Source: Frankiales bacterium | GTDB taxonomy: Bacteria; Actinomycetota; Actinomycetes; Mycobacteriales; SCTD01 | Length of the DNA stretch: 8,810 nt | NCBI GenBank assembly: GCA_025464915.1 | Contig: JAODNF010000355.1 | Coordinates: 1 to 8,810 of the forward strand | Direction: 5' to 3' | Shown: positions 1 through 6,046 of the stretch, one piece after another | Position numbering within the stretch: position 1 is the first letter of the stretch | Layout: each line of letters starts with the position of its first letter | Notes under the pieces: model-generated | The model's database searches: none | What the model was told of the DNA's origin: nothing | The model's input: the letters and a program-made list of their open reading frames with translations, nothing else | Translations under genes and position numbers: made by a program

Positions 1-398
1 GTCGACCCGCCGTTGCCGCCGGCCGGGGCTGCACGGAAGTCGCCGTTGCCACCGGACGTGCCAGTGCCGGTTCCGGTGCCGGACGTGCTGGTCCCCGTGC
101 CTGTGCCCGAGGTCGTGGTGCCCGAGCCGGTCCCCGACGTGGTACCCGTCCCGGTACCGGTCCCGGGGGCCGTACCCGTCCCGGTGCCGGTGCCCGTCCC
201 GGTTCCGGTGCCCGTCCCCGTACCTGCGTCACCGGTGCCCGCGATGCCGCTGGAACCGCCGCTGCCACCACCGCTCCCCTGCGAGAGCGCGGCGGTGCGC
301 TGCGCCGGGGTCAGGCGCGCACCGCAGGCGGTGGTGACGAGAGCGCCCATCGCCATGACGGCGGCGAGGCGGAGAGCGGCGGGGCTGCGTGAGGGCAT
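1..398 (-). CDS. Lipoprotein, probable ABC-importer substrate-binding protein (N-terminal part)
   Basis: This ORF starts at ATG 398-396 and runs off the left edge, so 132 codons are visible. A GAAGGA ribosome site (414-409) sits 10 bases upstream. The protein begins with a short basic stretch and a hydrophobic helix (about residues 9-23). It then has VTTAC with Cys25, a plausible although imperfect lipobox (Thr at -3), so I infer an exported, lipid-anchored protein. After Cys25 comes GARLTPAQRTAAL, followed by a Gly/Ser stretch and then a Gly-Thr dipeptide linker (about residues 54-116). The folded domain lies outside the window. Proteins with a CGARLT-type start and a glycine-rich linker occur, as I recall, among actinobacterial Peripla_BP_6 (Liv-type) binding proteins. 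The position as last visible gene of a Liv-type operon, 49 bases after the preceding stop, supports that role. It could instead be another lipoprotein, since the diagnostic domain is not seen. Confidence 0.66.
   Translation of the reverse strand, partial: MPSRSPAALRLAAVMAMGALVTTACGARLTPAQRTAALSQGSGGGSGGSSGIAGTGDAGTGTGTGTGTGTGTGTGTAPGTGTGTGTTSGTGSGTTTSGTGTGTSTSGTGTGTGTSGGNGDFRAAPAGGNGGS
51..239 (-). repeat. Gly-Thr dipeptide linker encoded by 6-base imperfect tandem repeats
   Basis: On the minus strand the codons alternate Gly (GGC, GGG, GGT or GGA) with Thr (ACC or ACG). This gives an imperfect 6-base period inside the lipoprotein gene, residues 54-116. The longest uninterrupted run is nine GT units (171-224). 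Other stretches are broken by Ser, Ala or Pro. The synonymous codons vary from unit to unit, so the repeat is conserved better as protein than as DNA. The likely role is a flexible, hydrophilic spacer between the lipid anchor and the folded domain, perhaps to cross a thick cell wall. Length changes by slippage would stay in frame. Confidence 0.85.
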
Positions 399-447
399 CG
401 CAGGAGAGTCCTTCGTCCGGGTTGCTGGGTGGGTCGGGAGGAGCCGG

Positions 448-969
448 TCAGTGCGTCAGGACATCGACGTCGAGTGGGTTGCACAGGGTGCACGGCGACA
501 GGCCGTCGCCCGAGGCACTGACGGCCTTCAGGTCGGTGCGGCCCGCGACGACGGCGCAGTCGGGGCGGTGCAGCATGCCGCCGCGCTGAGTGGCGACGAA
601 CGGCTTCGCGCCGTTAGCGGAGGAGGTACGACGAACCGGCGCCGGAGCCGCCGCGACGTCCCGGTGGCGGAGCTCCTCGCGGATCTCGCGCAGGATCTCG
701 GTCATCTCGTCGTTCTTCTTCTGCTGCTGCGCCGAGGAGCGCGCGACCCAGGAGCCGAAGTAGACGAGACCTCCGACGACGGACAGGCCGAGGCCGATGA
801 TGCCGCCGCTGATGAGGTAGGGGACCTGCTCGAACAGGTAGGGCGTGTGGGCCGCACCGAACCAGCCGAGCAGCATCACGGCGAGGCCGAGTGGGATCAG
901 CACCGCGCTGACGATCGCGAGGACCTGCTCGACGCTGGTGCGCCTGGCGGTGTCGTTGGGGGCGGTCAT
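448..969 (-). CDS. Small two-helix membrane protein with Ada-like His/Cys metal-binding tail
   Basis: The protein has 173 residues. ATG 969-967 overlaps the upstream stop as ATGA, so translation is probably coupled. There are two hydrophobic helices, at about 16-37 and 51-73. They are followed by a charged, Gln/Lys/Glu-rich helix (about 79-102) that may form a coiled coil, and an Ala/Pro-rich hinge. The C-terminal segment (about 123-165) has His134-x3-Cys138-x21-Cys160-x2-Cys163. The surrounding pattern (F.a...g..H.pdC ... G..pC..C.P) resembles the zinc-binding N-domain of Ada and related small Zn modules. The residue matching the methyl-accepting Cys of Ada is His here, so I infer a structural metal site and not DNA repair. 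The tail is probably cytosolic (inferred, because both helices together return the chain to the side where the polar N-terminus lies). The place between importer genes and the lipoprotein suggests a role in transporter assembly or regulation, but no function is known to me. Confidence 0.85.
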   Translation of the reverse strand: MTAPNDTARRTSVEQVLAIVSAVLIPLGLAVMLLGWFGAAHTPYLFEQVPYLISGGIIGLGLSVVGGLVYFGSWVARSSAQQQKKNDEMTEILREIREELRHRDVAAAPAPVRRTSSANGAKPFVATQRGGMLHRPDCAVVAGRTDLKAVSASGDGLSPCTLCNPLDVDVLTH

Positions 970-2426
970 GCGGTCACGCTCCGGAGGTTGGGAACAGAGG
1001 TGGGGGCGCCCAGTCGGCACCCGATGCCGAGTGCCCCCCCGGCCAGCCCGAGGAACCGCATCAGCACCCAGCCGACGAGTCCTGAACCGACGAGCGCACC
1101 GAACAGCCAACCTGCTCCGATGCCCTTGGACCCGGCGTCGGTCGCCGCGGCGTTGCTGGTCCCCGGCTGGACCGTCGGCGCCGCGGGGGTGCCGTCCGCG
1201 TAGGTGGGCGGTGCGTCGGGCGTCGTCGGGGTGATGCCGGGGATCACGGCGGTGCCGACGCCAGGGTTGCCTCCCGGAGTCGACACCGGCGGGAGGCCGC
1301 CACCGATCGCCGGCGGGAACGGGTTGCCGAAGCCGGGGAACGTGATCTTCAGCGGCAGCGTCGCGGCCGAGGAGGAGTTGGCCGAGCCGAAGACGAAGGT
1401 GATGTTGGGCGTCGCCTTGACGAAGTAGTAGAGGTTGCTCCCGATCGAGGGGTTCAGCTTGGTGATCTGGGCGATGAGGCCGTTCAGGACGGGGTTCACC
1501 ACCGTGGTTGCCGGCGACAGCGCCGCGCGGAGCGGGGCAGTGTCCACCTTGATGACCAGGCCGCCGGCGGCGCGGCTGATGCCGTTGGCCATGGTGCCCG
1601 CGGACTGGTTGATGACGTGCGCCGTGATGCCCAGCTTGTCGGAGACGGCCGCCGGGGTGTCGAGGCCGGGAAGGGCGCTCCCGCTGCCAGCGGCATGCAG
1701 CCCCTTGTCGTCGACGCTGAAGGCCTGGCCCGCGATGGTGAGGCCGGAGACGGTCGTCGTGCCGGTCGAGCGCGACTTCGTGCCGTCCGACGACGTCGAC
1801 AGCGTGGATGCGACCGAGCCGACGTGGATGACGCCGCCGAGCAGGTCCACGTCCTGGACAGCCGACGTGGCGGTGCCGACCGCGACGTTCTTCTCGTCGA
1901 CGGTCGCGTTGGAGACGGCGTTGACGGCTCCCACCATGACCTGGCCGGGCTTGTTGGTCGGGGTGCCGTCCGCGGTCGCGGTGGCGGTCAGGCCCTCGGC
2001 ATGCGCACCGCTCAGCTGACCGTTGTCGACGCCCGGGTGGTCGTAGGGCTTGTCCGGGTACCGCGCCTCCCCCTTCAACGGGTACGCAGGGGCCCCTGCG
2101 GCGACCTGGGCCAGGCCCTCGCCCAGCAGGTTGCCCGGCCACAGGGTGCTCGTGACCGCACGCGCGTTGGGCCCGGACTTGACCGACGCCAGGGTGTAGT
2201 TAGGGTCGGCCTCGAGGACGGCGGTTCCCGCGTCGTGTGGGATCTGGAGCTTCGGGTCGTCGAGCAGGATGCGCAACGGCGTCGCCTCGACGGAGACGGC
2301 GAAGCCGGCCAGCGTCGTGTCGGTGCGGACGGCGTCCGCGTGGACGACACCCCCGAGGGGCAGCGTGCCGACGACGAGGGCCGACACGGTGACCACCCGT
2401 GCACCGGCGCGTAGGAGTCCGGTCAT
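966..2426 (-). CDS. Secreted choice-of-anchor-P-like protein with C-terminal membrane helix
   Basis: The protein has 486 residues. ATG 2426-2424 overlaps the livF stop as ATGA. The N-terminus is a Sec-type signal peptide, with a basic start (RAGAR), a hydrophobic core at about 11-28 and probable cleavage near HADA (29-32). The body, about 33-365, is rich in Ala, Gly, Thr, Ser and Val and looks beta-rich, with repeated segments like VxVGTATSAVQDVDLLGG. A Pro/Gly-rich linker (about 366-430) follows, then a hydrophobic helix (about 438-468) and a short basic tail with a lone Cys470. It is probably exported and held in the membrane by the C-terminal helix. There is no LPXTG motif and no lipobox. 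It resembles the loosely defined choice-of-anchor P family, which has no established function as far as I know. It sits inside a Liv-type ABC operon with overlapping genes, so a role in substrate capture at the cell surface is a reasonable inference. Confidence 0.85.
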   Translation of the reverse strand: MTGLLRAGARVVTVSALVVGTLPLGGVVHADAVRTDTTLAGFAVSVEATPLRILLDDPKLQIPHDAGTAVLEADPNYTLASVKSGPNARAVTSTLWPGNLLGEGLAQVAAGAPAYPLKGEARYPDKPYDHPGVDNGQLSGAHAEGLTATATADGTPTNKPGQVMVGAVNAVSNATVDEKNVAVGTATSAVQDVDLLGGVIHVGSVASTLSTSSDGTKSRSTGTTTVSGLTIAGQAFSVDDKGLHAAGSGSALPGLDTPAAVSDKLGITAHVINQSAGTMANGISRAAGGLVIKVDTAPLRAALSPATTVVNPVLNGLIAQITKLNPSIGSNLYYFVKATPNITFVFGSANSSSAATLPLKITFPGFGNPFPPAIGGGLPPVSTPGGNPGVGTAVIPGITPTTPDAPPTYADGTPAAPTVQPGTSNAAATDAGSKGIGAGWLFGALVGSGLVGWVLMRFLGLAGGALGIGCRLGAPTSVPNLRSVTA

Positions 2427-3139
2427 GCAGCACCTCCGAGGTAGGCGGCCGACAGCTCGCCCTCGATGTCCGCGGGCTCACCGAGGGCGGTGACGCGGCC
2501 TTGCACCATCACGATCCCGAGCTGCGCGACAGCAAGGGCCCGACGCGCGAACTGCTCGACCACGAGCACCGAGACGCCGGAGCGCCCGATCTCGCCGACG
2601 ATCTCGTACAAGTCCTCGACGATCTTGGGCGCGAGGCCCATCGACAGCTCGTCGAGCAGGAGGAGCGCGGGGTCGCTCGACAGCGCGCGCGCCATCGCGA
2701 GCATCTGCTGCTCACCGCCGGAGAGCTTGCCGGCCAGCTGCGTGCGGCGCTCGGCCAGGCGCGGGAACTGGCTGAACGCGCGCTCCTGGATCTCCTTGGG
2801 CGACGCCTGCGCCGCGAAGGCGAACAGGTCGATGTTCTCGGCGACCGTGAGGTTGGGGAAGATGCCACGGCCCTCGGGGATCGTGCACAGCCCGGCGCGG
2901 GCGAGCCGGTCGGGGGCCGCGCCGTTGAGGTGGTGCCCGCCGATGTGGACGTGGCCGCCCATCGGGTCGATGAGGCCCGCGATGCAGTTGAGGGTCGTCG
3001 TCTTGCCGGCGCCGTTGGGGCCGAGCAGGGCGACGATGGTGCCGACCGGAACGGAGAAGCTGACGCCGTGCAGGACCTGGATGCGGCCGTAGCCCGCCGT
3101 CAGGTCGATGACGTCGAGCGCGTTGACGTGCTCGCTCAT
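2423..3139 (-). CDS. livF: LivF-type ABC transporter ATP-binding protein
   Basis: The protein has 238 residues, the usual LivF length. ATG 3139-3137 overlaps the livG stop as ATGA. It has Walker A GPNGAGKTT (40-48), the signature LSGGEQQ (139-145) and Walker B LLLLDE (159-164). At the H-loop position it has Gln (VVEQFARRAL, Gln196), a substitution typical of LivF proteins, which mark themselves by VEQNA-like sequence. IPEGRGIFPNLTVAENI (87-103) is also characteristic of LivF. In the Liv/HAAT family it works as the cytosolic ATPase partner of LivG on the LivH/LivM permease, powering import of branched-chain amino acids or other carboxylic compounds. It lies between livG and the anchor-protein gene with no gap on either side. 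Confidence 0.96.
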   Translation of the reverse strand: MSEHVNALDVIDLTAGYGRIQVLHGVSFSVPVGTIVALLGPNGAGKTTTLNCIAGLIDPMGGHVHIGGHHLNGAAPDRLARAGLCTIPEGRGIFPNLTVAENIDLFAFAAQASPKEIQERAFSQFPRLAERRTQLAGKLSGGEQQMLAMARALSSDPALLLLDELSMGLAPKIVEDLYEIVGEIGRSGVSVLVVEQFARRALAVAQLGIVMVQGRVTALGEPADIEGELSAAYLGGAA

Positions 3140-3879
3140 ACGGCCTCCTCGATCTCGGCGGCGGCGGCTTCGTCGGCACCGAGGTAGGCGTCCTGGACTC
3201 GCTTGTCCTTGCGGATCTCGTCCGGGGTCCCGCTCGCGATGATCGATCCGAAGTCGAGCACGTGGATCTGCGAGCAGAGCCCGAGGACCAGCTCGACGTC
3301 GTGCTCCACGATGAGCACCGAGCGGCCGTCGTCCTCGGCAAGGGAGCGGACGAGGACGGCGAAGTCCTCGGTCTCGACCTCGCTCAGGCCGCTGGACGGC
3401 TCGTCGAGGAGCAGCAGCCTCGGGCTGACAGCGAGGGCGCGTGCGAGCTCGGTGAGGCGCGCGATGCCCGTGGGCACGGAGTCGGCCGTGACGTGCGCGA
3501 AGGCACGCAGCCCGACCCGGTCGAGCAGCTCGTCCCGCACCCGGGCGGGGTTCTCGATGCCCCGCATCTCCGCCGCGACGCGGATGTTGTCAGCCACCGT
3601 CAACGACCCGAAGACCTCGAGCCGCTGGAAGGTGCGGCCGATGCCTCCGAGCGCACGCAGCCGCGGGTGGACCTTCTTGAGGTCCTTGCCGTCGAAGCGG
3701 ACGGTGCCACTGGTCGGTGCCTGCAGACCTGTGATGACGTTGAACAGCGTCGTCTTGCCGGCGCCGTTCGGCCCCATCAGGCCCATGATCGTGCCCTCGT
3801 CGACATCGAACGTCGCACCGTTGACGGCCACGACGCCGCCGAAGCGGACGTGGACGTCGTCGACCTCAAGCAGAGCCAA
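3136..3879 (-). CDS. livG: LivG-type ABC transporter ATP-binding protein, atypical signature motif, TTG start
   Basis: I chose TTG 3879-3877, giving 247 residues. GGAGG (3890-3886) lies 6 bases upstream, and the protein then begins just before LLEVDDVHVRFGG, where LivG homologs normally begin. A longer reading frame upstream is only overlap with the permease gene. The gene overlaps the permease end by 14 bases. Walker A is GPNGAGKTT (36-44), the Q-loop has Gln85 in RTFQ, Walker B is LLLLDE (155-160) and the H-loop His is 193 (VEH). The C-terminus has the LivG-like GTPDEIRKDKRVQDAYLG. The ABC signature is not LSGGQ but SVPTGIARLTELARAL (134-149). The D-loop reads SSGLSEVET. An actinobacterial LivG group with PTG- or PLG-type signatures exists as I recall, so the protein is probably functional, with LivF supplying one canonical site. 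Confidence 0.93.
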   Translation of the reverse strand: MALLEVDDVHVRFGGVVAVNGATFDVDEGTIMGLMGPNGAGKTTLFNVITGLQAPTSGTVRFDGKDLKKVHPRLRALGGIGRTFQRLEVFGSLTVADNIRVAAEMRGIENPARVRDELLDRVGLRAFAHVTADSVPTGIARLTELARALAVSPRLLLLDEPSSGLSEVETEDFAVLVRSLAEDDGRSVLIVEHDVELVLGLCSQIHVLDFGSIIASGTPDEIRKDKRVQDAYLGADEAAAAEIEEAV

Positions 3880-5860
3880 CGGGGGCCTCCAGTCCGAGGC
3901 CCGCAGTCGCGGGATAGGGCTCACGTGCCGCGGCGGACCCCGGTGGGGCGGAAACGGCATCAGGGCGCGACATGATCCGGCGACTCTGGTCGAACAGCAG
4001 CCCCACGAGGCCGTTGGGGTTGTTGACGAGAAGCCGCAGCATGACCAGCACCACGATGTAGGCGAGGCCCACGAGGTCGGGGTGCTGGCCGACGATGAAC
4101 GTGGACGTGATGCACCCGTACACGAAGCCACCGGTCAGCACCCCGGTGACGCTGGTGACCCCGAAGACGATCGCGAAGAGCAGCAGCGGCAGGTTCTGGA
4201 AGAAGTAGAAGTTCAGCGTGCCGGGCGTGACGCTCATGCCGGCGAAGAAGACACCGGCGACGCCGGCGAGGCCGGCGGACATCGCGAACACCGCGACGCG
4301 CGTCATCGTGGTGCTGAAGCCCAGGGTTGCGCAGGCGGCCTGCGAGTCACGGGTGGCCAGCAGGATGCGGCCGTACTTGCTGCGCCGGATCGCGAGGATG
4401 ATCCACGCCGTCACGACGAAGGCCACGACGACCGCGAGCGCGAAGGACCGCTCGGTGGAGAGCCAGCTGGGGCGGGTGACCTGGATCGTGGAGCCCTGAG
4501 CGCCGAAGCCGACCAGGCCGCTCTCGAACACCGAGCGGTCCATCGCGCCAGCGATGGCCAGGGTACCGAGGCCGATGTAGAGGCCGCGCAACCGGAGCGC
4601 GGGGAGGGCGACGATCGCACCCACCACGGCCGTGAGCAGGAACGCTGTCACGATCGACAGCGGGCTGATCTGCGAGTGGAACCCCAGGCCGGTGAACGGG
4701 ATGTCGAACCCACGAGCCACGACGAGCGCACCGACACCCACGAAGCTGAGCTGGCACAGCGACACGTCACCGCCGTAGCCGACGAGCAGCACCAGGGACA
4801 GCATGATCAGCGGCAGGCACATGGTCTGCCCGAAGCGGGCGTTGTTGGCCTCACCCATGGCTCCGGTGAGCAGGTAGGACCCGCCGAGCAGGGCCGCCGA
4901 CCAGAGCATCGTGGTACGCCACGAGGGGATGCGCGGCAGCTTGGTTCCCGTGACCCGGCCGACGCGGAGCTTCTCCTGCGGCAGCACCAGCATCACGCCG
5001 AGCAGGAAGATCGTCGGCAGCGAGTTCTTCAGGCCGTAGATGACGCCCTCTGAGTCGGTGATCCAGCTGGTGGGGAGCTCGGTGTAGAGCCACTGCCCGT
5101 ACTCGGTGAGCAGTCCCAGCGCGATGGCTCCGACGAACGTGAGGGGCAGGCTCTTGAGCCGGCCGACCATGGCGCCCGCGTAGGCGCTGACGACGAGGAA
5201 CGTCAGGGTCGTGTGGTCGAAGTTGAGCTGTGGCGCGAGCAGGATGCCCGTGAGGGCGGCCAGCGATGAGCCGAGCGCCCAGGCCAGGCCGCTCAGGACG
5301 TTCGGCCTGGCACCGTGCAGCGCCAGCAGCTCGCGGTTGTCGACGACGGCCCGCATGGCCGTACCGATCCTGGTGCGGTTCAGCAGGACGTAGAGCCCGA
5401 GAGCGACCGCTAGGGCCAGGCCCAGCGTGATGAACTGCTGAGCCGTCACGTTGACGACCCCGAAGCTGACCTTGCTCCCGTTGAAGAAGGCGTCCACCCG
5501 CCGGCCGCCCGGTTTCCAGATCAGCTGCCCGGCACCGATGAGCGCGACCATGAGGCCGACCGTGACGCCGAGCTGCGTCGTGGTGTTGGCCGTCGTCAGC
5601 CGTCTCATGATGAGCAGTTCCATCACGAGACCGAACGCCGGCGCGACGATCAGCAGGATGAACGGCAGCACGAACCAGACGGGCCAGCCCTGGTGGACGT
5701 ACAGCTCCCAGTACAGGAACGTCATGACCATGCCGACGGCGCCATGGGCGAAGTTGAAGACGTTCGAGGTCGCGTAGGTCAGCACCAGACCGCTGGCTGC
5801 GATGGCGTAGGTCGAGCCCAGCACGATGCCGATGATCGTGAACGAGACGAAGCTGCTCAT
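3866..5860 (-). CDS. livHM: LivH-LivM fused branched-chain-type ABC transporter permease
   Basis: The protein has 664 residues, about the sum of LivH (about 300) and LivM (about 330). ATG 5860-5858 has GGAG 9 bases upstream. The first half (about 1-295) is LivH-like: SNVFNFAHGAVGM (32-44), RAVVDNRELLALHG (170-183) and a series of hydrophobic helices. A short polar linker (about 296-315) leads to the LivM-like half: VGYGGDVSLCQLSFVGVGA (360-378), LRLRGLYIGLGTLAIAG (422-438) and ATRDSQAACATLGF (502-515). The C-terminal tail, about 626-664, is hydrophilic and Ala/Pro-rich. In the family LivH and LivM form the membrane channel of a five-part importer. Here one chain supplies both halves, which fixes their 1:1 ratio. 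There is no frameshift and both cores are complete, so this is a true fusion. It is the first gene of the importer operon, and its end overlaps livG. Confidence 0.95.
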   Translation of the reverse strand: MSSFVSFTIIGIVLGSTYAIAASGLVLTYATSNVFNFAHGAVGMVMTFLYWELYVHQGWPVWFVLPFILLIVAPAFGLVMELLIMRRLTTANTTTQLGVTVGLMVALIGAGQLIWKPGGRRVDAFFNGSKVSFGVVNVTAQQFITLGLALAVALGLYVLLNRTRIGTAMRAVVDNRELLALHGARPNVLSGLAWALGSSLAALTGILLAPQLNFDHTTLTFLVVSAYAGAMVGRLKSLPLTFVGAIALGLLTEYGQWLYTELPTSWITDSEGVIYGLKNSLPTIFLLGVMLVLPQEKLRVGRVTGTKLPRIPSWRTTMLWSAALLGGSYLLTGAMGEANNARFGQTMCLPLIMLSLVLLVGYGGDVSLCQLSFVGVGALVVARGFDIPFTGLGFHSQISPLSIVTAFLLTAVVGAIVALPALRLRGLYIGLGTLAIAGAMDRSVFESGLVGFGAQGSTIQVTRPSWLSTERSFALAVVVAFVVTAWIILAIRRSKYGRILLATRDSQAACATLGFSTTMTRVAVFAMSAGLAGVAGVFFAGMSVTPGTLNFYFFQNLPLLLFAIVFGVTSVTGVLTGGFVYGCITSTFIVGQHPDLVGLAYIVVLVMLRLLVNNPNGLVGLLFDQSRRIMSRPDAVSAPPGSAAAREPYPATAGLGLEAPVGSA
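3886..3890 (-). promoter_or_regulatory. Ribosome binding site fixing the livG TTG start
   Basis: On the minus strand GGAGG is followed by the 6-base spacer CCCCCG and then TTG 3879-3877. This strong site lies inside the 3' end of the permease gene. The nearest in-frame alternative is a GTG further upstream, which would extend LivG into sequence that does not resemble the family. Confidence 0.7.
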
Positions 5861-5927
5861 GACCGATCACTCCGGGGGCACAGCACGTTCGCTCCTGGTG
5901 GCTGCTGGGCGCCGCTCCGGTGCAGGG

Positions 5928-5950
5928 GACCACGACGTAGCGCTGTGGTC
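5928..5950. repeat. Short inverted repeat overlapping the palindrome
   Basis: GACCAC (5928-5933) is the exact reverse complement of GTGGTC (5945-5950), with 11 bases between. The second arm lies within the CRP-like site. A 6-base arm can arise by chance in such GC-rich DNA. It could be a second operator or a small RNA hairpin. No T run follows, so it is not an intrinsic terminator. Confidence 0.3.
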
Positions 5951-5959
5951 TGGGTCACA
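5944..5959. promoter_or_regulatory. CRP/FNR-family-like operator palindrome
   Basis: The plus strand reads TGTGG-TCTGGG-TCACA and the minus strand TGTGA-CCCAGA-CCACA. This matches nine of the ten outer bases of the TGTGA-N6-TCACA consensus used by CRP and by actinobacterial relatives such as GlxR. It lies about 85 bases upstream of the permease start in the only sizeable intergenic gap. The match is seen directly. Binding by such a regulator, and whether it activates or represses, is inference. Confidence 0.4.
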
Positions 5960-6046
5960 ACGCCTGACATCATCGTCTGCGTGTTACCTCTCCGTGTCGA
6001 GGGTGGTTCGGCCCCAAATACCGGACATTGATGCCCAGAGTCCCGC

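Larger units (their letters stand above)
5861..6046 (-). promoter_or_regulatory. Intergenic region, probable promoter of the importer operon
   Basis: This 186-base gap separates the dehydrogenase/reductase stop from the permease start and is the only sizeable non-coding stretch here. On the minus strand it is somewhat less GC-rich near GCATCAATGTCCGGTATTT (6036-6018). It then carries the palindrome described separately, about 85 bases before the permease ATG, and ends with GGAG as ribosome site. I cannot fix -10 and -35 boxes with confidence. I see no strong hairpin followed by a T run, so the upstream catabolic genes may read through into the importer genes. Confidence 0.45.

Noticed and set aside
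51..239. Repeat region considered as a CRISPR array or origin iterons
   Set aside because: The repeats are 6 bases long, without spacers, and follow the reading frame as Gly-Thr codons. This is a protein low-complexity linker.
13..1203. Long plus-strand open frame starting with a Val-Pro repeat
   Set aside because: It is the reverse complement of the Gly-Thr linker gene and of two well-supported minus-strand genes. Its composition (VPVP, then Arg/Ala/Asp-rich) shows no domain and is typical of antisense frames in GC-rich DNA.
970..2142. N-terminal extension of the small two-helix membrane protein
   Set aside because: The extension is an Arg/Pro/Gly-rich shadow of the anchor-protein gene. 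The ATG at 969 in an ATGA overlap gives a protein with a sensible start and membrane topology.
3880..4131. N-terminal extension of LivG up to an ATG at 4131
   Set aside because: The extra 84 codons are an out-of-frame reading of the permease C-terminus (Ser/Trp/Cys-rich) and do not resemble LivG. The TTG at 3879 with GGAGG fits the family's normal start.
3203..5053. Plus-strand open frame of 616 codons
   Set aside because: It lies opposite livG and the fused permease, both with clear family motifs. Its translation is Glu/Gln/His/Arg-rich low-complexity sequence without recognisable motifs.
6023..6036. Short inverted repeat after the dehydrogenase/reductase stop, considered as a terminator
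   Set aside because: The arms GGACAT and ATGCCC pair imperfectly with only 2 bases between, and no T run follows. It is too weak to call.
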